Positions 1-6,087 of a stretch of 7,300 bases of DNA are shown one piece after another. Position 1 is the first letter of the stretch. The number at the start of each line of letters is the position of its first letter. The position numbers and the translations under genes were made by a program. The notes under the pieces were generated by a model. The model was not told where the DNA came from and did not search any database. It saw only the letters and a list, made by a program, of their open reading frames with translations. This DNA is from Serpentinimonas sp. Its GTDB lineage: Bacteria; Pseudomonadota; Gammaproteobacteria; Burkholderiales; Burkholderiaceae_C. The DNA lies in NCBI GenBank assembly GCA_025458665.1, contig JALOSG010000134.1:1-7300 (forward strand), given 5' to 3'.

Positions 1-490
1 CAGCTACACCCGCCACCACGTCAACATCACCATGACGCAGGCCAAGGCGGTGAGCAACTACACCAACAGCATCCTGGCCAACATGGAAGCCACCGACGAG
101 GGCTACGACGAAGCCCTGCTGCTCGACGCCTCCGGCTTCGTGAGCGAAGGCGCTGGCGAGAACCTCTTTGTGGTGAAAGACGGCGTCATCTACACCCCCG
201 ACCTGTCGGCCGGTGCCCTGAACGGCATCACCCGCAACACGGTATTCCACATTGCCAAGGACCTGGGCCTGGAGGTGGTGCAAAAGCGCATCACCCGCGA
301 TGAGGTCTACATCTGCGACGAAGCTTTCTTCACCGGCACCGCCGCCGAAGTCACGCCCATCCGCGAACTCGACCGCATCCAAATTGGCGCTGGCAGCCGC
401 GGCCCCATCACGGAGAAGGTGCAGACCGCGTTCTTCGATATCGTCAACGGCCGTAACCCCAAGTACGCCCACTGGCTGACTGCTGTCTGA
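1..490 (+). CDS. ilvE: Branched-chain amino acid aminotransferase IlvE, 3' part
   Basis: PLP-dependent transaminase of fold type IV. It interconverts leucine, isoleucine and valine with their 2-keto acids, using glutamate/2-oxoglutarate, in the cytoplasm. The reading frame enters at base 2 without a start codon, so the gene begins outside the window. About 162 C-terminal residues are visible, roughly half of a usual protein of about 305 aa. The PLP-binding lysine is in the AKA segment (codon 44-46), aligned with E. coli IlvE AKAGGNY. SEGAGENLF, GITR and the C-terminal FFTGTAAEVTPI segment are all conserved, and the C-terminus is complete and typical. The methionine at 32 is internal, since conserved IlvE sequence (YTRHHVNIT) precedes it. 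The stop is 7 nt before the next start, so this is the most upstream visible member of the operon that continues into LPS genes. Identification is secure. Confidence 0.96.
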   Translation, partial: SYTRHHVNITMTQAKAVSNYTNSILANMEATDEGYDEALLLDASGFVSEGAGENLFVVKDGVIYTPDLSAGALNGITRNTVFHIAKDLGLEVVQKRITRDEVYICDEAFFTGTAAEVTPIRELDRIQIGAGSRGPITEKVQTAFFDIVNGRNPKYAHWLTAV

Positions 491-497
491 GTGCCCC

Positions 498-713
498 ATG
501 AGCCCCACCCCTGCTGCCCCCATTGAGCTGGCCGCTGCGCAACTGAACGCCCACGGCGGCGTGTTCTGCCCCAGTCCGCTGGCCGACATGAAGGTCTGGA
601 ACAGCCACCCCAAGGTCTACCTCGATGTGGCCAAGACCGGCGAGGCACGCTGCCCGTACTGCGGTACGGTGTACCGCCTGAAAGCCGGTGAAACCGTGGG
701 ACATGGCCACTGA
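498..713 (+). CDS. CHCC zinc-finger domain protein (NDUFS6-like)
   Basis: A 71-aa protein matching the small zf-CHCC family. The putative zinc ligands are C24, H37, C52 and C55, the last two in a CPYC knuckle followed by GTVYRL. The family includes the C-terminal domain of the mitochondrial complex I subunit NDUFS6 (13 kDa); the bacterial stand-alone forms are mostly uncharacterised. Full length for the bacterial family, with no signal peptide or membrane segment, so cytoplasmic. The ATG lies 7 nt after the ilvE stop and has only a weak GAGTG upstream, suggesting it is read by coupling to ilvE. Its last 11 nt overlap the next gene. The neighbours are LPS and amino acid genes rather than nuo genes, so a complex I role here is not shown. 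The family call is firm; the function is unknown. Confidence 0.88.
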   Translation: MSPTPAAPIELAAAQLNAHGGVFCPSPLADMKVWNSHPKVYLDVAKTGEARCPYCGTVYRLKAGETVGHGH

Positions 714-1575
714 ACAGGCCGCGCTCGACGGCGTCACCGTCGTCGTTGTCACCTACAACAGCGCCCACTGTCTGCCCGCCCTGGGGCAGGCGCTGAAAGA
801 CTGCCCGCACGTGGTGGTGGCCGACAACGGCAGCCACGACGGCACCCCGGACCGGGTTGCGCAGCACCTGCCACAAGCCCGCGTGCTGGCCTTGCCCACC
901 AACCTGGGCTTTGGTGCGGCCAACAACCGGGCACTGGCGGTGACCCAGACCCCTTTCGCGCTCCTGCTGAACCCCGACTGCGAAATCGGGCCTGCCGGCA
1001 TAGCCGCCCTGGTGGACGTGGCGCAGCAAGTACCCGAAGCCGCCATCGTGGCGCCCCAGCTCACCAACGAGGCGGGCCGCCCGGAACTGAACTACCGCTG
1101 GCCCAGCCTGTACTGGAAGCCCCAGGGCCCCGTGGCCGAAGGGCTGGCCTGCGTGGGTTTTGTGTGTGGCGCCTGCATGCTGTTCCGCCGCAGCGCCTTC
1201 GATGGCGTGGGCTACTTCGACGAAGATTTCTTCCTCTATTACGAGGACGACGACCTCTGCCTGCGCCTGTTCCAGGCCCGCCGCCCGCTGGTGCTGGCAC
1301 CCGGTGTACAGGCGGTGCACCGCTCGCGCGGCTCGGTACGGGGCAAAAGCCCCTGGCGCAGCGAATACCTGCGCGGCTACCACCACGCGCAGTCAAAACT
1401 GATTTTTTCGGCCAAGCACCACAGCCGGCAACGTGCCGTGGGCCAGCGCGCCAAGCTGCTTTTCACCACCACGCTGGCACTGCCGCTGCGCGCCCTGTTT
1501 TTCTCGCCCCGGCTGCTGGCCCGCATGGCCGGGCGCTGGCGCGGGCTGCTGGACTGGAGACCCCGTGCAAGCTGA
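703..1575 (+). CDS. Family 2 glycosyltransferase, WbbL/rhamnosyltransferase-like
   Basis: A 290-aa inverting GT-A glycosyltransferase, expected to move a sugar from a nucleotide donor to a growing LPS core or O-antigen chain at the inner face of the cytoplasmic membrane. Visible motifs are VVVVTYNS at 13-20, DNGSHDGT at 41-48, the NLGFGAANN loop at 67-75 typical of rhamnosyl- and galactofuranosyl-type enzymes, the DxD-equivalent NPD at 90-92, GACML at 156-160, and the acidic EDDDLCLR at 181-188, which should supply the catalytic base. The C-terminus (about 245-285) is basic and hydrophobic and may sit on the membrane. The ATG at 703 places the first strand at the usual distance from the N-terminus; an in-frame GTG at 688 would add only five residues, and neither has a strong ribosome site. 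It overlaps the zinc-finger gene by 11 nt. Donor and acceptor sugars cannot be read from the sequence. Confidence 0.9.
   Translation: MATEQAALDGVTVVVVTYNSAHCLPALGQALKDCPHVVVADNGSHDGTPDRVAQHLPQARVLALPTNLGFGAANNRALAVTQTPFALLLNPDCEIGPAGIAALVDVAQQVPEAAIVAPQLTNEAGRPELNYRWPSLYWKPQGPVAEGLACVGFVCGACMLFRRSAFDGVGYFDEDFFLYYEDDDLCLRLFQARRPLVLAPGVQAVHRSRGSVRGKSPWRSEYLRGYHHAQSKLIFSAKHHSRQRAVGQRAKLLFTTTLALPLRALFFSPRLLARMAGRWRGLLDWRPRAS
1556..1559 (+). promoter_or_regulatory. Ribosome binding site for the WaaE-like gene
   Basis: GGAG lies 5 nt upstream of the GTG at 1565, inside the 3' end of the preceding glycosyltransferase gene. It decides the start: the long upstream open stretch of the same frame (from 1433) is out-of-frame shadow of the preceding gene, with Arg/Pro/Trp/Cys-rich translation unlike any glycosyltransferase N-terminus. 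Confidence 0.65.
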
Positions 1576-2374
1576 GTCTGGGCGCCACACCTTGTGCATC
1601 GCGGTGCTCACCCTGAACGAGGAACGCCGCATACGCCAGTGCCTGGAGAGCGCCCGCTTTGCCGACCGGGTCATAGTGATTGACAGCGGCAGCACCGACC
1701 AGACCGTAGCCATAGCCCAGGAGCTGGGCGCAGAAGTGCACGTCTACCCCGACTGGCAGGGCTTTGCCGTACAGCGCAACCGCCAGCTGGCCCATTGCCA
1801 CTGCGACACCATCTTCTTCCTCGACGCCGACGAAGTGATTCCCCCCGAACTGCAAGCCGAGATGCGGGCCGCCCTGAGCGACCCGGCGCACAGCACCACA
1901 CTGCGCGCCATCACTTGGCGCGAGTTTGCCTACGGCCGCTTCCTGGACGCGATGAAAAGCACACGCGGCATCGTGCGCTGGTTTCCCACCGCCCTGCTGC
2001 AGGGCTTTGAAGGCGCGGTCCACGAACAGTATGTGCTGAAGGACGCGGGGCCAGCTCGCTCCACCATCCACACCTTCCGCACCCGGGTGACGCACTACTC
2101 CCGCGAGAGCATCCACGGCAGCCTGAAGAAGCTGGCGCAGTACGCGCAGCTGGGCGCCAACAAGCGTGCAGCAGCAGGCAAGACCGGCGGGGTGATGCGG
2201 GGCTTCGGGTCGGCGCTGGCCAACTTCATCCGCCTCTATGTCTTCCAGCGCGGCTTTCTGTGCGGGCCACAGGGTTTCCTGTTCTGCTTCTTCATCGCAC
2301 TGGAGTGCTTCTTCCGCTACGTGGCCCTGCGTTACGACACGCCCGAAGTCCTGGGCCAGCACGCCAAGCGCTGA
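1565..2374 (+). CDS. waaE: Family 2 glycosyltransferase, WaaE/KdtX-like LPS core enzyme
   Basis: A 269-aa GT-A enzyme of the WaaE/KdtX group. In enterobacteria this group adds beta-1,4-glucose to heptose I of the LPS inner core; here the exact sugar is inferred. The N-terminus carries the family sequence TLNEERRI at 16-23, DSGSTDQT at 40-47, the group-specific DWQGFAVQRN at 63-72 and the metal-binding LDADE at 86-90. The C-terminal part has the basic KK...GANKRAAAGKTGG stretch and a strongly hydrophobic segment (about 234-255, GPQGFLFCFFIALECFFRY), typical of this family and probably membrane-associated. Length is close to the usual 255-265 aa. The GTG start at 1565 follows a good GGAG and overlaps the previous stop by 11 nt. 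A 33-nt gap without promoter signals separates it from the next gene. Subfamily call fairly firm, symbol moderately so. Confidence 0.85.
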   Translation: MQAESGRHTLCIAVLTLNEERRIRQCLESARFADRVIVIDSGSTDQTVAIAQELGAEVHVYPDWQGFAVQRNRQLAHCHCDTIFFLDADEVIPPELQAEMRAALSDPAHSTTLRAITWREFAYGRFLDAMKSTRGIVRWFPTALLQGFEGAVHEQYVLKDAGPARSTIHTFRTRVTHYSRESIHGSLKKLAQYAQLGANKRAAAGKTGGVMRGFGSALANFIRLYVFQRGFLCGPQGFLFCFFIALECFFRYVALRYDTPEVLGQHAKR

Positions 2375-2407
2375 ATCTGCCGCCAAGCCACCCCAAGCCC
2401 ACCCCGC

Positions 2408-3469
2408 ATGCCCCTGCGCCTCCTGCTCCATTCCAACCAGTTGTCCTTGCGGGGCACGGAAATAGCGCTGTACGACTACGCACTGCACAACGAAACACTG
2501 CTGGGCAACGAGTCCCTGGTGGTGCACCAGCGCCAGAACCCGGGCAACGACCCCGCGGCCCTGGCCAAGTTCGCGGGCCGCTTCGAGGTGTTGCACTACG
2601 ACACGCCGCAGGAGCTCAACCAGCTCATTGCCAGCCACCGCATCGATCTGCTCTACACACTCAAGGCGGGCCGGCCCGACGGTGTGGTGGCCCAAAGCGT
2701 CCCCACCCTCGTGCACGCCGTGTTTCCTACCGCGCCGTGGCAGGTACATGGCAGCGCCTTCGCCTTCATTTCCGAGTGGCTCAGCGCGCAATGCAGTGGT
2801 GGCAAGGTGCCCTGCGTACCGCACATGATCTACCTGCCCGAGGTCCCCGGCGACCTGGCACCGACCCTGCGCGAAGAGTTGCGCATTCCCGCCGAGGCCC
2901 GCGTGTTCGGCTGCTACGGCGGGCGGCACAGTTTCGATGTTCCCTGCGCACGCGCCGCTGTGAAGCAGGCGCTGGACACCCTGCCCGATGCGCACTTCCT
3001 GTTCATGAACATGGAAGCCTTTGTGGACCATCCGCGTGCCCGCTTCCTGCCCGGCACGGCCGACATGGCCACCAAAGTGCGCTTCATTGACACCTGCGAC
3101 GCCATGCTCCACGCCCGCCTGCAGGGCGAATCGTTCGGCCTGTCCTGCGGCGAGTTCTCCATCCGCAACAAACCCGTCATCACCTACGCGCTGGGCAAGC
3201 ACCAGCACCACATCGAAGTGCTGGGAAGCCGTGCTTTGCTCTACCGCAACGAGGCCGAGCTGCTGGACCTGCTGACCCGCTTCGACCCCATACAGACGCG
3301 CCAGCAGAACTGGGATTGCTACACGGAGCGCTACAGCGCCGCGCCGGTGATGCGGGCGTTCAATGAGCACCTCATTCAGGCGGGCCTCATGCCTGGAAAT
3401 GCCGCGCAGCGCATAGGCATGGGCATGACCGACGGGCTGCGCTACGTCTGGCGCAAACTTCGGGGATGA
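2408..3469 (+). CDS. Putative GT-B-like glycosyltransferase of an uncharacterised family
   Basis: A 353-aa soluble protein without signal peptide or membrane segment. The N-terminus HSNQLSLRGTEIALYDYA (8-25) matches a group of proteins I recall from environmental bacteria, cyanobacteria and some viruses, mostly labelled hypothetical or glycosyltransferase. A glycine-rich turn, CYGGRHSFD, at about 169-177 opens what looks like the second Rossmann domain. GESFGLSCGEFS at 240-251 resembles the E-x7-E donor-phosphate motif of GT4-type retaining enzymes (E241 and E249), followed by NKPVITY. The position between a core glycosyltransferase and the O-antigen ligase supports a role in LPS sugar transfer. 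The ATG at 2408 gives the expected N-terminus, although the 33-nt gap before it (CCAAGCCCACCCCGC) has no Shine-Dalgarno. Its TGA overlaps the next ATG as ATGA. Donor, acceptor and activity are unknown. Confidence 0.75.
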   Translation: MPLRLLLHSNQLSLRGTEIALYDYALHNETLLGNESLVVHQRQNPGNDPAALAKFAGRFEVLHYDTPQELNQLIASHRIDLLYTLKAGRPDGVVAQSVPTLVHAVFPTAPWQVHGSAFAFISEWLSAQCSGGKVPCVPHMIYLPEVPGDLAPTLREELRIPAEARVFGCYGGRHSFDVPCARAAVKQALDTLPDAHFLFMNMEAFVDHPRARFLPGTADMATKVRFIDTCDAMLHARLQGESFGLSCGEFSIRNKPVITYALGKHQHHIEVLGSRALLYRNEAELLDLLTRFDPIQTRQQNWDCYTERYSAAPVMRAFNEHLIQAGLMPGNAAQRIGMGMTDGLRYVWRKLRG

Positions 3470-4749
3470 ATGTGAACGCTGCCGCCCACCCAACGCTTCC
3501 TCCCTCCCAGGGCCGCCTGCCCTGGAAGGACCGACTGACCGACCAATGGCTACCCGGCTTGCTGGTGGCCGTGTACTTCTTTTTCCCCATTTCCAACGCA
3601 GCGGCCAACCTGCTCATGCTGGCCTGCTGCCTGCTCTGGCTGGTACCTGGCAGGCACTCGGCCCGCTGGAAGATCCTCAGAGCCAACCCAGGTGCCTGGA
3701 TGGCGCTGGGACTGTACGCGCTCATGCTGGTGGGTATGGCCTACACCACAGGCAACGGGGACGAGATCCGCCAGCACCTGGTGAAGTACTTCAAGCTGGT
3801 GTTCATGGCCATCGTCATCGGGGTCTTCATGGCCGAGGTGTGGCAACGCCGGGCCTGGTGGGCATTCACCGCCGCTTTGCTGTTCATACTCGCATCCACC
3901 TGGGCCAACATCTGGGTGGATACGCCGTGGTCCAGCACGCAGAACCAGGGCTGGGGCCAGAACCACACGGTCTTCAAGGACTACATTGCGCAGGGGCTGA
4001 TGATGTCGCTGCTGGTGGTGGTGGCGCTGTCGCGCGCCATCGAGCCCACCGCCTCAAAGGCGCAGCGCGGGCTGTGGGGGCTGGTGGCCTTGCTGGGTGC
4101 GCTCAGCATTACGCACCTCTCGGAAGGGCGCACGGGCTACGTCGCGCTGGCGGCGGCCTTGTTCATGTTCATCCTCTTCGCACTGCGCGGCTGGTACCGG
4201 GTGCTGTTTCTGGTGGCGCTGCTGGCGGCAGGCGGTGGCGTCTACCAGACCTCGGCCCCCATGCAGGAGCGCGTGCAAACCGCCATTGCGGAAGTGCGCA
4301 ACCACAACCTGGAGAGCTTCACCTCCATGGGCCAGCGCCTGTACTTTGCCAGCAAGTCCCTGGAGCTGATTGCCGAGAAGCCGCTCACAGGCTGGGGCAC
4401 CGGCGCCTACCACGGCCAATTCTGCCGGGTGGCCGACAACGATACCTGGTGCCACTTTGGCAAAGTCCACCCGCACAACCAGTTCCTTTTCATCTGGGTG
4501 GAGCACGGTGTGCTGGGCCTGGCGCTCATGCTGGGTCTGGTGCTTCTACCCGTCGCGGTGGTGTTCCCGCGCACGCCCGCGAGGCTGGGGCTGGCAGCGG
4601 GTTTTTCCGGCATTTTCATCGTGGGAAGTCTTACCCACGGCTCCTTGTGGCTGTCTACGGAAAGCCACTTCTTCACCCTCATGGGTGCGCTGATTTTTGC
4701 CAGCCATGCGCAGCGGGTGGCCGGCAACCCGTCCCCGCCGCCCGCCTGA
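3466..4749 (+). CDS. waaL: O-antigen ligase family membrane protein (WaaL-like)
   Basis: A 427-aa polytopic inner-membrane protein with the O-antigen ligase (Wzy_C) architecture. It probably transfers polymerised O-antigen from undecaprenyl diphosphate to lipid A-core on the periplasmic side. Hydrophobic segments occupy roughly 28-62, 77-95, 105-125, 129-150, 172-190, 201-220, 224-242 and 245-260, and three or four more lie after 338, giving about 11-12 in all. Between them lies a large polar, presumably periplasmic, loop (about 262-337). SEGRTGY places an arginine at 222, GQRLYF has R291, and HPHNQFLFIWVEHG contains the HX10G motif (H337 to G348), matching the residues reported as essential in E. 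coli WaaL. Starts with ATGA, 4-nt overlap with the preceding gene, hence likely coupled translation. A Wzy polymerase has the same fold, but the HX10G motif and LPS-core neighbours favour ligase. Confidence 0.86.
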   Translation: MNVNAAAHPTLPPSQGRLPWKDRLTDQWLPGLLVAVYFFFPISNAAANLLMLACCLLWLVPGRHSARWKILRANPGAWMALGLYALMLVGMAYTTGNGDEIRQHLVKYFKLVFMAIVIGVFMAEVWQRRAWWAFTAALLFILASTWANIWVDTPWSSTQNQGWGQNHTVFKDYIAQGLMMSLLVVVALSRAIEPTASKAQRGLWGLVALLGALSITHLSEGRTGYVALAAALFMFILFALRGWYRVLFLVALLAAGGGVYQTSAPMQERVQTAIAEVRNHNLESFTSMGQRLYFASKSLELIAEKPLTGWGTGAYHGQFCRVADNDTWCHFGKVHPHNQFLFIWVEHGVLGLALMLGLVLLPVAVVFPRTPARLGLAAGFSGIFIVGSLTHGSLWLSTESHFFTLMGALIFASHAQRVAGNPSPPPA

Positions 4750-4752
4750 AAC

Positions 4753-5262
4753 TCAGGAAACGATGTAAGCCGCCGCGCCGGTAGAGACCAGCTTGCCATC
4801 GGCGCTGTGGAACTCCATGCGCGTGGAGGCCACGCGCGAGCCCAGGCGCATGACTTCGGCCGACATGGTGAAGTGGTCGCTGATGCCGGGGCGCAGATAG
4901 TCCACCCGCAGGTCGATGGTGCCCAGCTTGGCGAAGCGATGCAGGCGCTGCTCGGGCGCTTCGTCCATGTGGCGCGCGCCAATGGCGGCCATCACGGCCA
5001 GGCCGCCGAGTGCATCCAGGCTGGCACTGATCACGCCGCCATGCACCCGGTTGTGCGAGTAGTGACCCACCAATTCGGGGCGCATTTGAACGCGGGCCGT
5101 CACGCGGTGGGGTGCCAGGCTGGTGATCTTCAGGCCCAGCACCGAGTTGAATACGATCTTCTGCTCGAACAGCTCGCGCAGCCCGGCCTGGAACTCGGGC
5201 TCGAACTCGATGGCGGCGGGGTCGATGGGGGTGTCTGCAACAGCGGCTGGCTTCTTCGTCAT
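4753..5262 (-). CDS. Hotdog-fold acyl-CoA thioesterase, YigI-like
   Basis: A 169-aa cytoplasmic protein of the PaaI/YigI hotdog thioesterase group, predicted to hydrolyse acyl-CoA to free acid and CoA. The active-site segment RVHGGVISASLDALGG has HGG at 74-76 and an aspartate at 83. The downstream GTIDLRVDYLRPG is nearly identical to what I recall of E. coli YigI, a medium/long-chain acyl-CoA thioesterase, and the C-terminal TGAAAYIVS fits too. The N-terminal 20 residues (AAVADTPIDPAA) are an extra low-complexity lead absent from YigI. The ATG at 5262 is preferred; an in-frame TTG at 5271 adds three residues and would overlap the upstream stop, and neither has more than a weak GAG upstream. 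It follows the isomerase gene by 5 nt and is last in its operon, ending 3 nt from the convergent waaL stop. Chain-length preference is not readable. Confidence 0.87.
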   Translation of the reverse strand: MTKKPAAVADTPIDPAAIEFEPEFQAGLRELFEQKIVFNSVLGLKITSLAPHRVTARVQMRPELVGHYSHNRVHGGVISASLDALGGLAVMAAIGARHMDEAPEQRLHRFAKLGTIDLRVDYLRPGISDHFTMSAEVMRLGSRVASTRMEFHSADGKLVSTGAAAYIVS

Positions 5263-5267
5263 GGGGC

Positions 5268-6032
5268 TCAAACTTTGGAAAAGTCCGGCGCACGCTTTTC
5301 CATGAACGCAGAGAACGCTTCACGCGCGGCCGGCTCCCTGAGCATACGGCCAAACACCGCGCCTTCCTGCTGCATCGCCTGCACCACCTGCGCTTGCTGG
5401 CCCTGCTTCATGAGGCGCTTGGTTTCCACCAGCGAACTCAGCGGCTTGGCCGCCAGCTTGCGCGCCACGGTCTGTGCGTAGCCATTGGCTTCCGACGGCG
5501 GCAGCACCTTGTTCACCAGCCCCACCTCCAGCGCCGCTTCGGCGTAGAAGGGCTCGCCCAGCAGCAGCGCTTCGGCGGCGCGGTGGTAGCCAAACATCTG
5601 GGGGGCCAGCAGGCTGGACGCACCTTCCGCACACAGGCCCAGGTTCACGAAGGGCATGGAGAACGCGGCGTTGTCACCGGCGTACACCAGGTCACAATGG
5701 AACAGCAGGGTGGTGCCTATGCCCACCGCCGGGCCGCACACCGCCGCCACCAGGGGCTTGGGGAAGGTGGCAATGCCGCGCAGGAAGCGGAACACAGGCG
5801 CGTCTTCGCCTGCGGGCGGCTGGTTCAGGAAGTCGGCAATGTCGTTGCCGGCGCTGAAGATGCTTTCGTCGCCCTGGATCACCACCACCCGCGTCTCGTC
5901 GCTGGCCTTGGCAGCTTCCAGCGCATCGGCCAATGCTGCGTACATGGCCGAGGTGAGCGAGTTCTTGCGCGCCAGCCGGTTGATGGTCAGCGTGGTGACG
6001 CCGTGGTCGGTGTGGCTGAGAATGTCGCTCAT
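5268..6032 (-). CDS. Crotonase-family protein, probable delta3-delta2-enoyl-CoA isomerase
   Basis: A 254-aa crotonase-fold enzyme acting on enoyl-CoA thioesters in fatty-acid beta-oxidation. The oxyanion-hole segments are FSAGNDIADF (59-68) and CGPAVGIGTT (99-108), followed by HCDLVYA and FSMPFVNLGL. Aligned by hand with rat enoyl-CoA hydratase, the two catalytic glutamates (E144 and E164) correspond to T108 and F128, so neither is present. A glutamate instead sits at 136 in LCAEGASS, the position of the single catalytic base in ECI-type delta3-delta2-enoyl-CoA isomerases (compare SPEGCSS in human ECI2). That favours double-bond isomerisation, as needed for unsaturated fatty acids, although automated labels would likely say enoyl-CoA hydratase. 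Length is normal. The ATG at 6032 has a clear AGGAGA. It lies 55 nt after the thiolase stop and 5 nt before the thioesterase start, so probably cotranscribed with both. Family certain, reaction inferred. Confidence 0.88.
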   Translation of the reverse strand: MSDILSHTDHGVTTLTINRLARKNSLTSAMYAALADALEAAKASDETRVVVIQGDESIFSAGNDIADFLNQPPAGEDAPVFRFLRGIATFPKPLVAAVCGPAVGIGTTLLFHCDLVYAGDNAAFSMPFVNLGLCAEGASSLLAPQMFGYHRAAEALLLGEPFYAEAALEVGLVNKVLPPSEANGYAQTVARKLAAKPLSSLVETKRLMKQGQQAQVVQAMQQEGAVFGRMLREPAAREAFSAFMEKRAPDFSKV

Positions 6033-6039
6033 GAACGGG

Positions 6040-6045
6040 TCTCCT
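6040..6045 (-). promoter_or_regulatory. Ribosome binding site for the crotonase-family gene
   Basis: On the minus strand AGGAGA lies 7 nt upstream of the ATG at 6032, in the 55-nt gap (6033-6087) after the thiolase stop. It is the strongest Shine-Dalgarno sequence in the window and fixes the start. The rest of the gap shows no hairpin, promoter-like pair or repeat. Confidence 0.75.
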
Positions 6046-6087
6046 GAAACTGCTTGGGGGTGTGAAAGCTGAAGGGTAAAGCGGGGG

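Noticed and set aside
307..1386. A 359-codon open frame on the minus strand opposite ilvE, the zinc-finger gene and the first glycosyltransferase
   Set aside because: It spans three well-supported genes on the other strand and shows no family motif; treated as a compositional shadow.
1433..1564. Upstream extension of the WaaE-like gene to an ATG at 1433
   Set aside because: The extra 44 residues are Trp/Pro/Arg/Cys-rich out-of-frame reading of the preceding gene; the GTG at 1565 has a good ribosome site and gives the normal family N-terminus.
1463..3493. A 676-codon open frame on the minus strand opposite the WaaE-like and GT-B-like genes
   Set aside because: It is antisense to two genes with clear glycosyltransferase motifs, its translation is Ala/Gly/Val/Gln/His-rich with no recognisable domain, and long antisense open frames are expected in GC-rich coding DNA.
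4714..4731. Near-perfect palindrome CGGGTGGCCGGCAACCCG as a possible terminator for waaL
   Set aside because: It lies inside the coding sequence just before the stop, has no T-run on either side, and short GC palindromes are frequent by chance at this base composition.
3546..4784. A 412-codon plus-strand open frame in another frame of waaL
   Set aside because: The translation is Gly/Ala/His/Arg-rich without membrane segments, whereas the waaL frame gives a coherent polytopic protein with catalytic motifs.
4807..5481. A 224-codon plus-strand open frame opposite the thioesterase and isomerase genes
   Set aside because: It is antisense to two genes with intact active-site motifs, has no recognisable domain and has low-complexity composition.
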